Shown piece after piece: positions 1-12,384 of a stretch of DNA of 64,000 bases. The DNA is from Ptychodera flava (taxonomy: Eukaryota > Hemichordata > Enteropneusta > Ptychoderidae): assembly GCF_041260155.1 (NCBI RefSeq), contig NW_027248277.1, forward strand, positions 1,400,501 through 1,464,500. The letters are read 5' to 3'. Below the pieces are notes generated by a model. It saw only the letters and a list, made by a program, of their open reading frames with translations, searched no databases and was not told the DNA's origin. Position numbers and translations under genes: made by a program. Position 1 is the stretch's first letter. Each line of letters begins with the position of its first letter.

Positions 1-149
1 GACGATGTCAGCTGCTAGGAACTTTGCCTCAACTTCAAAAGAATAAATGCTTGTAGCTCAGTTTATACCTTCGTCAGCAGTCTATGTATCAGCAACGTAG
101 ATTAACTGAGTCACATGATTTGTAGTTTAATGATTTTTATGGTACACAC
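1..149. other. Unique left flank of the tandem array
   Basis: I see no gene or repeat here. Similarity to the tandem unit begins at about position 150, where the sequence joins the block that starts CTGTTACTATTTACAACATC; the matching CTTTACTATTTACAACATC blocks start units 2 to 4 at 6441, 11629 and 18089. Confidence 0.6.
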
Positions 150-899
150 CTGTTACTATTTACAACATCCTGAGAAACCAGCTCTTATCCAACTGTACAG
201 GTCAGGTGACTGTATTTTCAAGATAATAAATTTCCTTGAACGGAATAAGCTTGACCTCATGAAAATATAATCAATTACAAATATTCCTTTGCTCATACTA
301 GACACATCAGTTGATTACCTTCTGTGGTTCCTGTAATAGATAGGCTTTATGCATTCTAAAATTCAACAGCGATTCTAAAGTCGGTAAAACTTATGAGCTG
401 TCTCACTATAAAGAAGACTTAGGTCACTCCAGGTCATCACATACGCCATATATCATTCACCCATTCGTGTTTATTACATTTTTTATGGCCACGAGTAATA
501 CCTTTTTATTGTTTATTACCAGTAATAACCGAACATATCAAAAATTGCAGCCTCAATAAAATTTGAGTATCTGGTGGCAAACATTTGACTGTTTGTTTGC
601 AATAACATAAAAAGAAATGATAAATGTGTTTTGTTGTCGTAGAAAACATTTTTAATGGTCATAAAGCATTACATTGTAAATGTCTAAAAACACATAGAGT
701 CACCTTTGGATACCAACAGCCACAGCAAGTTTGTATTGGACACAACTGATTTCAAAATCAGAGATCTACATCTTGACTGGGCAAAGTTTTGAATACTGTT
801 TCCACAATAGAGGCACCTTCGAGAATTATCGAATGTTTATATATAAGTTATAGGATATATCATCTGTAATATCAACCTAAATAAGTCAGAGAAAAGCAT

Positions 900-2035
900 G
901 CTCATGTAACACGGTTAGCAATATGTTTATGTAATTTTTGTTTACACCAACATTAATATTTTCCCGAGTAGAAATGCAACTCATCTGCTGTGTTTTGAGC
1001 TATGGCTCCAATGATAGAATTTCCCCTTTCTTTTTCCCAAATTCTTTCTTCCAAGTGAGAACTATATGTCTCCTGTTAAATTACGATATCATATATGTTT
1101 TTCTTAGACCAATTGAAAATAGCTTTGAGCTAGGTGGGATCACGTAGTCCCCTCACATTCAAAGTGACGATCTTAACAGAATTCGTGAGAGCTCGAAGAC
1201 AAAGCAAAAAATCTTACACTTTCTTTGAGAAAATCAAGTTTTTCTAGGTAGCTTTAGTGTCACTCAATCGGATCTGGCATATTAATTCGCCGACTCTGGA
1301 CACCAGGCTTCGCATCTTATCTTTTCACGTCCTCGCTCAACTGGAGACGGAGGCGATCTAATATCGCTAGTTTTTGATTTTTTTCCGTATCAAGTCTTCA
1401 AGTATCAAGTCTTCTGCTTCCTTAGCTTTCACAGAAATAGATTCCATGAACTGATCTACCAGCTCTGTACCAATTCTGGACCCATCCTCGCAAAATGAGC
1501 GTACTGGTTACAGTTAGAACATTGCTTTTGATTTTGCTTTTCACAGTCTCTACCAAGATGACCACTTTCTTTCCATATATAGCAAACTGGCGGCGATTTT
1601 TTCCTGCATTCTGGGGGGTTTGTGCCCTTGCTCTCTACAAATAGAGCATTCACGTTCTAGTCCCGTGTAGAAAATTCGTATGTTGTACCTTTTTTCTATA
1701 CCACAGAGTCGACACACTTCATCTCAACGAAGTTTGGAATTGGTCTTTTCAGATGTTGCACATAACAGTATCTGTTGCCATTGAAGTACTTGGTGCCATC
1801 GTCTGGATCAGTGACAGTGCTTTTGATTACTGGCAACTCTCTGACGCAGAAAGAGTCTAAAAAGCTACCAACAGCAGTGTCTAGAACGTGGAGTTGGATG
1901 TCATGAATTGATATTTTAATTCTATTGTCCGTTTCAAGCTCAGCTGATTTCAAAATGACGTGAATACCAGCAATGTCAAGTCCAGAAACCAAGAGTTCGC
2001 TTTTAGAGCTCACGTTCTTTGCATATATTATTCAT
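900..2035 (-). mobile_element. Tx1/L1-like LINE relic, unit 1 (ORF1 end and ORF2 start)
   Basis: On the minus strand the frame from 2013 to about 1700 is the body of a LINE ORF1 protein. It is followed in another frame (1653-1456) by three CCHC-type zinc knuckles: a canonical one with CX2CX4HX4C spacing and two degenerate ones (the second has W in place of the second Cys). After the ORF1 stop (about 1266) the minus strand encodes LNVRGLRD (about 1150-1165), the hallmark start of the apurinic endonuclease domain of ORF2, followed by recognisable but broken endonuclease sequence to about 930. About 300 bp of the ORF1 tail are deleted in this copy. No reverse transcriptase is present. The ORF1 plan with three knuckles fits the Tx1 branch of the L1 group; that assignment is by recognition only. 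Confidence 0.75.
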
Positions 2036-2285
2036 TGTTTTCCTAGAGTATACGCCTAAAGACAAACGAAAAAAGCCTCAAAATATGGCGGGACTTACAC
2101 TTTAAGATTGTGAAAATTCTTTTTTCTCAAAGACTTTGAAATGAGTGAAAAAGTGATAGATAAGACCACTACTGACCAATCACAAGACACATATGACTCA
2201 CATTGAGTCAATCAGTTACTGCAGCAAATGATGCATTCAAAGAATACAACTCTCAAACATGCATGTATTGTCAAAGACACTGTAC

Positions 2286-2548
2286 CTTTGTGTCCTTGTG
2301 CTTCAGTTCTGATTGTTCCAATTTATCCTCAAGTTCGTTGATCAGTTTCTTCTTCCCTTCAAGTTCAGACTGTAATTTCTCTTTTTCCACACTGTTCTTA
2401 ATTCTTTAACTTACCAATGACTGCTGAGTGCTCTCTAACTTTTGTGACAGTTCCTTACATCTCTCTTCCAAAGTAGCCCTCTCTTCCTTTGCCCCCTTCA
2501 GTTTAAATTCCAGAGTTGCTCTTACCATCTCAAGTTTAGTTTGGATGA
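2286..2548 (-). pseudogene. Coiled-coil exon F of the amplified host gene (unit 1 only)
   Basis: The minus strand reads about 87 codons of strongly heptad-like, Lys/Glu/Leu-rich sequence (for example KAKEERATLEERCKEL-type spacing), flanked by a CTCAAAG acceptor and a GTACAG donor. One in-frame TAA at 2406-2408 interrupts it; the coiled-coil pattern continues in the same frame on both sides, so this is one exon with a nonsense change rather than two exons. Units 2 to 4 lost this exon in their shared deletion. I do not recognise the gene. The coiled-coil character is visible; the exon limits are inferred from splice-like sites. Confidence 0.6.
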
Positions 2549-2758
2549 CTTTGAGGGCAGACATCAACAACAAATGGACATATTTAAGCCAATAATACAT
2601 CTATAAAACTTTATCAAAATTGTTCTTTAAGATCAAAAGAGTCGGCAAGTGTCTACACACTCAAATCTGTCATTTCTGTAATATGAATATAATAACAAAT
2701 ATCAATAGAAGCAGTTGTAGTGATTAACTTGGACTATATTTTGCTTTCATATGGTTTA

Positions 2759-4188
2759 CAGGGGTGAGCAAATCCAGTGGTCCAAGGTCAAGGACCATCA
2801 ATTTTTTGCCGCGGACCATTAGTTTTTCGCTTTGTCTGGTCCGATGGACCAGGAGATAATAAAAAAACCCCAGAAACAAAAAGATACGATTCAGCGCCCA
2901 ATACGATACCTGAAAGCGTGTACACAACATTGCCAGTCCTGCACTGCCGTCATTCCTTCATTTCATATTTGATCTCAAGTGACTGCCACTTACGTCATCT
3001 TTCACGCAATAGGGCCTATAGGGGTACCCGGTATTGCTCAATTGACCAGGAATTGCAGTAACAAATAGAGCTCACACAGCAACCCGTGGTGGATCGTCTG
3101 CTACATTGAGTCAACTTTGTTCTGCATTGAGTCATTTTTGTTCTGAGTGACTATGGCTAATCGTTTGAGATATGAGTTTGTCAGAAAACAGCAGGCAAAA
3201 AACTCCTGTCCGTGAGACAGTGACAGACAGTCAGTGCACACACGGTGTACCGCCAATGGCCCAGCATTTTGCTCTAGGATCAGAAATATGACAAAATTAG
3301 ATGACAAAGGACATTTCTAGAACACTAGAAAGTCACATGGCCATGATTAGAATATGATGCTGAAACAGAGACGACGTTTTGCAAGCCGCTGTTGTGATAA
3401 CACCGACAACACTATGCTCAATGTTTAAAGGGAAAGTTTACCAAGGATGATTTTCACCTATGTGCTAGCTTTGTGGTCACTTACCCCGGAAAAGCTTTTT
3501 TCGCCATTTATAACTTGTGTGATGTTTTTACAAAAACCGATAAACATAGTAAAGGATGTTGCCCATGTAATATGAATCATGGGAAAAAAAGCTCCAGGCT
3601 TGGAGCTTGCATCACATGATATGAAAGGGACCATCTTCCCATGGTATAGCATTGTCCACTCATCCATGCTCAAATCAGGCTGTGCGTATTTACATAACAT
3701 TTGCTTATACTGAGTATCCTTGCATAAACAATAAATCACTTATAAATAATAAACTGTCCACTGTTAGATTTAGTGTTACTGTTTACTACTGTTTTGCTGT
3801 GAGTGGACAATGCGGGGCCATACCCGTCTGAAGATGACCCTTTCCTTATCACATGATGGAAGCTGTAAACCTTGAGCTTTTTTCCCATGATTCAAAGTAC
3901 ATGGGCAACTTCCTGTGCTATTTTTATCGGTTTTTGTTAAAAAAATGCACGCGTTATAAATGGCGAAAATAGCTTTTCCGGGAGGAGTGACCACAAAACT
4001 AGCACATATGTAAAAATCGCCCTTTGTGAACTTCCCTTTAATTAGTGAATGTTGATTATGCTCATGATTTATTAAATTTACAAAAATGAGCAGAAAGAAG
4101 GACCACCAGACCAAGTTGCAGGACCAATGAATTGATTTTGCTACTGGTCTCATGACCACTGGATTGAAAATGGATTTGCTCACCCCTG
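2759..4188. mobile_element. hAT-like non-autonomous element with internal hairpin (complete, unit 1)
   Basis: Bounded by perfect 18-bp terminal inverted repeats, CAGGGGTGAGCAAATCCA at 2759 and its reverse complement ending at 4188, with GGTCC/GGACC subterminal motifs. CAGGGGTG termini are typical of hAT elements. The flanking 8 bp do not match, so no target duplication can be shown. Inside, 3427-3665 and 3801-4040 form an inverted repeat of about 240 bp per arm with a ~135-bp spacer. No transposase is encoded; long minus-strand frames here (3458-3739, 3776-4213) are the two arms and not genes. Confidence 0.72.
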
Positions 4189-4390
4189 GTTTTGTAATAC
4201 AGACAACGACCAAAATATTTTCAACATAATTGTGGGATACACGAGGACCGTTGTCCCATTAACAATAAACCTGTTGGTAGATAGTAATGATATCCTTGGG
4301 ACTTAAAATGAGGAATAATTTCTGTATTGCATATCTAGTACTAGATTTATAAATGAGAAGTACAAACTCTGGTAAATCTGCTGTACTTAC

Positions 4391-4438
4391 ACTATCTGTG
4401 TTCAGTTGGAGTTTTATCAGCAACTCCTTCTGTGACTG
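4391..4438 (-). pseudogene. Exon E of the amplified host gene, unit 1
   Basis: Short 48-nt exon candidate that starts after ACATAG and ends at a consensus GTAAGT donor (RC of 4385-4390). It is phase 0 at both ends, which fits exon D (ends phase 0). Reading further upstream meets an in-frame stop present in all four units, so the true acceptor is uncertain. Confidence 0.4.
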
Positions 4439-4698
4439 CTATGTCAGATTTCTGATCATTGTCTCACCCTGAAATTGTTCATGTCAAAGTAAAACAGAAT
4501 TTGTGACATATTTGGTGTTTCATTGGTATTAACTTAATCAAAATATGACCCATGTAGAATGTTCCACAGTTACTATATTTTCATATTACAAAATATCAGC
4601 AGTTGCCATGTAAGTATTTACCCTCCTAGTAGGTTGCCTTTTGAGTTGTTGCCAACTTGCCAAGTTCATCAATTATTTATCAATGATTTTAAACTTAC

Positions 4699-4778
4699 AT
4701 CAAGGTGTATCTCTTCAGCATCCATTAATTCAATGACATCATGTTAGACTTTGACTGGTTTAAGTCCACCACAATCTC
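4699..4778 (-). pseudogene. Exon D of the amplified host gene, unit 1 (nonsense copy)
   Basis: 80-nt exon with a good acceptor (TTTCTCATTCAG) and donor (GTAAGT). It starts with two bases that complete the codon left by exon C and ends in phase 0. The encoded 26 residues include GGLKPVKV and an acidic end. Units 2 to 4 keep the frame open, but unit 1 has a G-to-T change (about 4744) that turns TAC into TAA. I do not recognise the domain. Confidence 0.6.
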
Positions 4779-5185
4779 CTGAATGAGAAAAGTTAAATGG
4801 TATTTAGACATCTCTACTGTTTTGATATAGTACCACAGGCTAAATTTAAGTAAGCTGTTAATATTTCACTTTTTATTGATTTCAACCATATATGACATAA
4901 TTTAGGATATTCCGTAGAAGATGAAGACATGGAAATAAAGTGAATGTAATCCAAGTGTTAGAATGATGAGGGAAGGCATATAGACCCTAACTCTGCACTG
5001 CATTCAAATCCAGGGCCTGACTCTGATAACCAAACATATATAGTCACTCTTTAATAATTCATAAGTATTGTGGAATTGCATATCATTATTTTATAATGTA
5101 AAATATTGAGAAACATCAGGTGTATAATCAAGTCCAGTAGTTACACAACTCATATGAGGAACATCATTAGACACTGTAAACTTAC

Positions 5186-5351
5186 TATTTATGAAGAATA
5201 GTTCCAGTTCATCAAATCTGGCTTTGTCATATGTTGCTTTCAACTTGAGTTGTAATCCAACTTTGTCAGCCTCCTCTCTCATCTTGTCATGTATGAATAG
5301 TGGTTCAAATGAGTCAGGAAAACTACCAGATAGATACGTTTGTTCTAATCT
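5186..5351 (-). pseudogene. Exon C of the amplified host gene, unit 1
   Basis: 166-nt exon, open in frame, with acceptor CCTGTAG and donor GTAAGT. It begins in phase 0 and ends in phase 1, so it fits between exons B and D. It encodes about 55 residues including MREEADKVGLQLKLKATYDK, charged and probably helical. Its length is exactly 166 nt in units 1, 3 and 4 and 164 in unit 2. No known family recognised. Confidence 0.62.
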
Positions 5352-5490
5352 CTACAGGTTATACAGAATGCGTAGGTTAATGTGGATTGCTAATGAACGC
5401 TTTTGGTACCGTTTACTTTGACTGGACCTAAGTGCTCCGTACAATAGTTGTTTACTGTCTGTTGGCTTTCTTCATTAGCAATCACCTCAC

Positions 5491-5785
5491 TGGTATTTTG
5501 TCAAATTATACTTTGCACCTTTCATTGCATCTGTCAGTTTATTATTTTTCTCCTTGATGCTCTGTGTTTGGTTTTTCATACATTTCTTCATCAACTTAAC
5601 AAGCACCTCAAAATTACCAGTTTCTATAGGATAGAGAGCAATGAACAAAAACATGTTTGGGATCTCTGTTTCTGTAAATTTGATTCTTTCTTCCTGTAAG
5701 CTGTGAGATTTAGTTGCAAAAAATGAATATCCAATGATTTCCCCACTAAAACCAATCTCATCACAATTATTGCAAGAGGAAATAT
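5491..5785 (-). pseudogene. Exon B of the amplified host gene, unit 1
   Basis: About 295-nt exon with acceptor AATGTCTGTAG and donor GTGAGG. It begins with two bases that complete the codon split by the end of exon A, and encodes a segment with a CNNC motif followed by FSG and a lysine-rich end. This copy is open throughout, but its length differs by 3 to 6 bases from the others (301, 298, 299 nt), so at least some copies are frameshifted. The indels sit in A/T runs. No family recognised. Confidence 0.55.
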
Positions 5786-6260
5786 CTACAGACATTTAAT
5801 ATTATTTTTAAAACATCACAATATACAACTAATTTTAATGTAATCACTAGTATAAAAGGTGTGATGTATGAAATTATGATTAGTAGCTATGTTTTAAATC
5901 CTACATATAACGATACATTTTAAATTAACACTTCATGCAAATAAAATAGCAACTATTAAATCATATATAGTGTTCAGTAACTTTTGCAAATCTATAAATG
6001 TTCTGAAATTTTATTGAGAAGGTGGTATAATTGGCTTACAATCAGAAAATACCAATTAAAACTAAATCTACATATTTAGACCCGACCATGATGGTATTAT
6101 TGTATACTATGAATCATAAGGAGCAGGTCACTCATACTCAACTAGTTGGGTCATTGCTTGTTTTAGAAAAATGTTGAAATACAGTGAGCCATGCGTATTC
6201 ACTAATGGTTAGCTTATCCCATAAGTGTATGCAAATATCAGATATGAAAGTATAGCTCAC

Positions 6261-6440
6261 CATTGCAATCACCTATGGCTAGATCAGATGATGATGGTGG
6301 TGGTAGTTGTATATCTGTACTCAGTGTTTCTGTTCTTTGAACTGTTTCTTGGACCTCATGAAAAGTTTTATCAGTCTTCTCTGCAAACCCTAACATGTTG
6401 TTATCTCGTTTCTCTTCTTTTTCCTGCCTTCTTCAGCTTC
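6261..6440 (-). pseudogene. Exon A of the amplified host gene, unit 1
   Basis: Open segment on the minus strand that ends at a GTGAGC donor (intron from 6260 downwards) in phase 1, matching the two-base start of exon B. It encodes Glu/Lys-rich sequence, then a Thr/Glu-rich stretch and a Pro/Ser run (PPPSSSDL). The unit boundary lies inside this exon, so the upstream part of exon A differs between unit 4 and units 1 to 3. The acceptor is not clear because every upstream extension meets a stop. Confidence 0.5.
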
Positions 6441-7189
6441 CTTTACTATTTACAACATCCTGAGAGAGCAGCTCTATCAGACTATACGGCTCAGGTGACT
6501 GTATTTTCAAGATAGTAAATTTCCTTGAACGGAATTAAGCTTGACCTCATGAAAATATAATCAATTTTCAAATATTCCTTTGCTCATACTAGACACATCA
6601 GTTGATTACCTTCTGTGGTTCCACTAATAGATAAGCTTTATGCATTCTAAAATTCAACAGCGATTCTAAAGGTGGTAAAAATTATGAGCTGTCTCACTAT
6701 AAAGAAGACTTAGGTCACTCCAGGTCATCACATACGCCATATATCATTCACCCATTCGTGTTTATTACATTTTTTATGGCCACGAGTAATACATTTTTAT
6801 TGTTTATTACCGGTAATAACCGAACATATCAAAAATTGCAGCCTCAATAAAATTTGAGTATCTGGCGGCAAACATTTGACTGTTGTTTGCAATAACATAA
6901 AAAGAAATGATAAATGTGTTTTGTTGTCGTAGAAAACATTTTAATGGTCATAAAGCATTACATTGTAAATGTCTAAAAAAACATAGAGTCACCTTTGGAT
7001 ACCAACAGCCACAGCAAGTTTGTATTGGACACAACTAATTTCAAAATCAGAGATCTACATCTTGACTGGGCAATGTTTTGAATACTGTTTCCACAATAGA
7101 GGCACCTACGAGAATTATCGAATGTTTATTATATAAGTTATAGGATATATCATCTGTAATATCAACCTAAATAAGTCAGAGGAAAGCAT

Positions 7190-8610
7190 GTCATGTAACA
7201 CGGTTAGCAATATGTTGATGTATTTTTTGTTTACACCAACATTAATATTTTCCCGAGTAGAAATGCAACTCATCTGCTGTGTTTGAGCTATGGCTCCAAA
7301 TGATAGAATTTCCCCTTTCTTTTTCCCAAATTCTTTCTTCCAAGTGAGAACTATATGTCTCCTGTTAAATTACGATATTATATATGGTTTTCTTAGACCA
7401 ATTGAAAATAGCTTTGAGCTAGGTGGGATCACGTAGTCCCTCACATTCAAAGTGACGATCTTAACAGAATTCGTGAGAGCTCGAAGACAAAGCAAAAAAT
7501 CTTACACTTTCTTTGAGAAAATCAAGTTTCTCTAGGTAGCTTTAGTGTCACTCAATCGGAACTGGCATATTTATTCGCCGACTCTGGACACCAGGCTTCG
7601 CATCTTATCTTTTCACGTCCTCGCTCAACTGGAGACGGAGGCGATCTAATATCGCTAGTTTTTGATTTTTTTCCGTATAATGTTACTTTCACTGAAATGC
7701 CCCTTTCTCGGGTTCTTTGCTTATGGCTGATTTGCATCTGCTTCTTGATCTGCTTTTCCATCTGACTCTTCCAAACCCTGTCTTTGTTCCTCTTTCGACT
7801 GTGACCGCGTTAATGACCTAGTCTCTGCATCTTGGGCAGCAGTCTTGTGGGACAGAGTCGGGTTTCGTTGGTCTTTGGCGTTTCCGACATGGTTGCGTCT
7901 GAAAACTGATGTACTTCAGCTTGCACTGTCATTTGTCGTGGTTGCTGAGGAGACATACTCTTATTCAGGGCTTTTTTAATCAAGTCTTCTGCTTCCTTAG
8001 CTTTCACAGAAATAGATTCCATGAACTGATCTACCAGCTCTGTACCAATTCTGGACCCATCCTCGCAAAATGAGCGTACTGGTTACAGTTAGAACATGCT
8101 TTTGATTTTGCTTTTCACAGTCTCTACTAAGATGACCACTTTCTTTCCATATATAGCAAACTGGCGGCGATTTTTTCCTGCATTCTGGGGGGTTTGTGCC
8201 CTTGCTCTCTACAAATAGAGCATTCACGTTCTAGTCCCGTGTAGAAAATTCGTATGTTGTACCTTTTTTCTATACCACAGGAGTCGACACACTTCATCTC
8301 AACGAAGTTTGGAATTGGTCTTTTCAGACGTTGCACATAATAGTATCTGAGGCCATTGAAGTACTTGGTGCCATCGTCTAGATCAGTGACAGTGCATTTG
8401 ATTACTGGCAACTCTCTGACGCAGAAAGAGTCTAAAAAGCTACCAACAGCAGTGTCTAGAACGTGGAGTTAGATGTCATGAATTGATATTCTAATTCTAT
8501 TGTCCGTTTCAAGCTCAGCTGATTTCAAAATGGCGTGAATACCAGCAATGTCAAGTCCAGAAACCAAGAGTTCGCTTTTAGAGCTTACGTTCTTTGCATA
8601 TATTATCCAT
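7190..8610 (-). mobile_element. Tx1/L1-like LINE relic, unit 2
   Basis: This is the same relic as in unit 1, carried by duplication. ORF1 runs from about 8590 to 7552 with frame breaks; the zinc-knuckle segment lies at 8227-7997 and the basic tail ends at 7552. In this copy one C is missing from the run that encodes the VRGL motif at ORF2 start (about 7436-7440), so the endonuclease start is frameshifted, unlike units 1 and 4. Confidence 0.75.
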
Positions 8611-8790
8611 CGTTTTCCTAGAGTATACGCCTAAAGACAAACGAAAAAAGCCTCAAAATATGGCGGGACTTACACTTTAAGATTGTGAAAATTCTTCTTT
8701 CTCAAAGACTTTGAAATGAGTGAAAAAGTGATAGATAAGACCACTACTGACCAATCACAAGACACACATTGACTCACATTGACTCACATA

Positions 8791-9370
8791 TCATTTCATG
8801 ATATGAAAGGGACCATCTTCCCATGGTATAGCATTGTCCACTCACCCATGCTCAAACCAGGCTGTGCGTATTTACATAACATTTGCTTATACTGAGTATC
8901 CTTGCATAAACAATAAATCACTTATAAATAATAAACTGTTTACTGTTAGATTTAGTGTTACTGTTTACTACTGTTTTGCTGTGAGTGGACAGTGCGGGGG
9001 CCATACCCGTCTGAAGATGACCCTTTCCTTATCACATGATGGAAGCTGTAAACCTTGAGCTTTTTTCCATGATTCAAAGTACATGGGCAACTTCCTGTGC
9101 TATTTTTATCGGTTTTTGTAAAAAATCGCACGCGTTATAAATGGCGAAAAAAGCTTTTCCGGGAGGAGTGATCACAAAACTAGCACATATGTAAAAATCG
9201 TCCTTTGTGAACTTCCCTTTAATTAGTGAATGTTGATTATGCTCATGATTTATCAAAATTTACAAAAAATGGGGAGAGAAGAAGGACCACCAGACCAAGT
9301 TGCAGGACCAATGAATGATTTTGCTACTGGTCTCATGACACTGGATTGAAAATGGATTTGCTCACCCCTG
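8791..9370. mobile_element. 5'-deleted hAT-like element, unit 2
   Basis: The right part of the unit-1 element is kept (right arm of the hairpin about 8983-9225, 3' terminal repeat ending at 9370), but the left terminus and most of the left arm are gone. The deletion junction lies by a short TTGACTCACA tandem repeat. Confidence 0.75.
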
Positions 9371-9573
9371 GTTTTGTAATACAGACAACGACCAAAATAT
9401 TTTCAACATAATTGTGAGATACACGAGGACCGTTGTCCCATTAACAATAAACCTGTTGGTAGATAATAATTGATATCCTTGGGACTTAAAATGAGGAATA
9501 ATTTCTGTATTGCATATCTAGTACTAGATTTATAAATGAGAAGTACAAACTCTGGTAAATCTGCTGTACTTAC

Positions 9574-11628
9574 ACTATCTGTGTTCAGTTGGAGTTTTAT
9601 CAGCAACTCCTTCTGTGACTGCTATGTCAGATTTCTGATCATTGTCTCACCCTGAAATTGTTCATGTCAAAGTAAAACAGAATTTGTGACATATTTGGTG
9701 TTTCATTGGTATTAACTTAATCAAAATATGACCCATGTAGAATGTTCCACAGTTACTATATTTTCATATTACAAAATATCAGCAGTTGCCATGTAAGTAT
9801 TTACCCTCCTAGTAGGTTGCCTTTTGGTTGTTGCCAACTTGCCAAGGTCATCAATTATTTATCAATGATTTTAAACTTACATCAAGGTGTATCTCTTCAG
9901 CATCCATTAATTCAATGACATCATGGTAGACTTTGACTGGTTTAAGTCCACCACAATCTCCTGAATGAGAAAAGTTAAATGGTATTTAGACATCTCTACT
10001 GTTTTGATATAGTACCACAGGCTAAATTTAAGTAAGCTGTTAATATTTCACTTTTTTATTGATTTCAACCATATATGACATAATTTAGGATATTCCGTAG
10101 AAGATGAAGACATGGAAATAAAGTGAATGTAATCCAAAGTGTTAGAATGATGAGGGAAGGCATATAGACCCTAACTCTGCACTGCATTCAAATCCAGGGC
10201 CTGACTCTGATAACCAAACATATATAGTCACTCTTTAATAATTCATAAGTATTGTGGAATTGCATATCATTATTTTATAATGTAAAATATTGAGAAACAT
10301 CAGGTGTATAATCAAGTCCAGTAGTTACACAACTCATATGAGGAACATCATTAGACACTGTAAACTTACTATTTTGAAGAATAGTTCCAGTTCATCAAAT
10401 CTGGCTTTGTCATATGTTGCTTTCAACTGAGTTGTAATCCAACTTTGTCAGCCTCCTCTCTCATCTTATCATGTATGAATAGTGGTTCAAATGAGTCAGG
10501 AAAACTACCAGATAGACATGTTTGTTCTAATCTCTACAGGTTATACAGAGTGCGTAGGTTAATGTGGATTGCTAATGAACGCTTTTTGGTACCGTTTACT
10601 TTGACTGGACCTAAGTGCTCCGTACAATAGTTGTTTACTGTCTGTTGGCTTTCTTCATTAGCAATCACCTCACTGGTATTTTTGTCAAATTATACTTTGC
10701 ACCTTTTCATTGCATCTGTCAGTTTATTATTTTTCTCCTTGATGCTCTGTGTTTGGTTTTTTCATACATTTCTTCATCAACTTCAACAAGCACCTCAAAA
10801 TTACCAGTTTCTATAGGATAGAGAGCAATGAACAAAAAACATGTTTGGGATCTCTGTTTCTGTAAATTTGATTCTTTCTTCCTGTAAGCTGTGAGATTTA
10901 GTTGCAAAAAACTGAATATCCAACGATTTCCCTACTAAAACCCATCTCATCACAATTATTGCAAGAGGAAATATCTACAGACATTTAATATTATTTTTAA
11001 AACATCACAATATACAACTAATTTTAATGTAATCACTAGTATAAAAGGTGTGATGTATGAAATTATGATTAGTAGCTATGTTTTAAATCCTACATATAAC
11101 GATACATTTTAAATTAACACTTCATGCAAATAAAATAGCAACTATTAAATCATATATAGTGTTCAATAATTTTTTGCAAATCTAAATGTTCTGAAATTTT
11201 GTTATGAAGGTGGTATAATTGGTTTACAACCGAAAATACCAATTAAAACTAAATCTACATATTTAGACCCGACCATGATGGTATTATTGTATACTATGAA
11301 TCATAAGGAGCAGGTCACTCATACTCAACTAGTTGGGTCATTGCTTGTTTTAGAAAAATGTTGAAATACAGTGAGCACATGCGTATTCACTAATGGTTAG
11401 CTTATCCCATAAGTGTATGCAAATATCAGATATGAAAGTATAGCTCACCATTGCAATCACCTATGGCTAGATCAGATGATGATGGTGGTGGTAGTTGTAT
11501 ATCTGTACTCAGTGTTTCTGTTCTTTGAACTGTTTCTTAGACCTCATGAAAAGTTTTATCAGTCTTCTCTGCAAACCCTAACATGTTGTTATCTCGTTTC
11601 TCTTCTTTTTCCTGCCTTCTTCAGCTTC
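9574..11628 (-). pseudogene. Exon ladder A-E of the host gene, unit 2
   Basis: Equivalent exons lie at 11449-11628 (A), 10674-10974 (B), 10370-10533 (C, two bases short), 9881-9960 (D, open) and 9574-9621 (E). Splice sites match those of unit 1. B is frameshifted relative to unit 1 and C has lost two bases, so this copy as given cannot be translated in full. The intervening introns show nothing else recognisable. Confidence 0.55.
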
Positions 11629-12384
11629 CTTTACTATTTACAACATCCTGAGAGAGCAGCTCTTATCAGACTATACGGCTCAGGTGACTGTATTTTCAAG
11701 ATAGTAATTTCCTTGAACGGAATTAAGCTTGACCTCATGAAAATATAATCAATTTTCAAATATTCCTTTGCTCATACTAGACACATCAGTTGATTACCTT
11801 CTGTGGTTCCACTAATAGATAAGCTTTATGCATTCTAAAATTCAACAGCGATTCTAAAGTCGGTAAAACTTATGAGCTGTCTCACTATAAAGAAGACTTA
11901 GGTCACTCCAGGTCATCACATACGCCATATATCATTCACCCATTCGTGTTTATTACATTTTTTATGGCCACGAGTAATACATTTTTATTGTTTATTACCG
12001 GTAATAACCGAACATATCAAAAATTGCAGCCTCAATAAAATTTGAGTATCTGGCGGCAAACATTTGACTGTTTGTTTGCAATAACATAAAAAGAAATGAT
12101 AAATGTGTTTTGTTGTCGTAGAAAACATTTTTAATGGTCATAAAGCATTACATTGTAAATGTCTAAAAACACATAGAGTCACCTTTGGATACCAACAGCC
12201 ACAGCAAGTTTGTATTGGACACAACTAATTTCAAAATCAGAGATCTACATCTTGACTGGGCAATGTTTTGAATACTGTTTCCACAATAGAGGCACCTACG
12301 AGAATTATCGAATGTTTATTATATAAGTTATAGGATATATCATCTGTAATATCAACCTAAATAAGTCAGAGGAAAGCATGTTCA

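Larger units (their letters stand above)
150..6440. repeat. Tandem array, unit 1 (longest copy)
   Basis: First of four direct copies of a 5.2-kb unit. Compared with units 2 and 4 it lacks about 300 bp (near 1390, within the LINE ORF1 tail) but has an extra ~1.4 kb (about 2207-3612) that holds a coiled-coil exon and the 5' half of a hAT-like element. Unit 1 therefore preserves an arrangement that the other copies have lost by one shared deletion. Alignment by eye is near-identical outside these blocks, with scattered single-base differences. Confidence 0.93.
6441..11628. repeat. Tandem array, unit 2
   Basis: Second direct copy, 5,188 bp measured between equivalent CTTTACTATTT anchors. It has the full LINE ORF1 tail that unit 1 lacks, and the ~1.4-kb deletion shared by units 2 to 4 at about 8791. 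Differences from units 3 and 4 are mainly one-base changes, many of them in A or T runs. Confidence 0.95.

Noticed and set aside
2391..2414. Consensus-like GTAAGT donor inside the coiled-coil exon
   Set aside because: It would leave an intron of about 20 nt. The frame continues unchanged on both sides, so an in-frame stop is the simpler reading.
3458..4213. Long minus-strand frames in the unit-1 hAT-like element
   Set aside because: They are the two arms of the internal inverted repeat and resemble each other, not a protein family.
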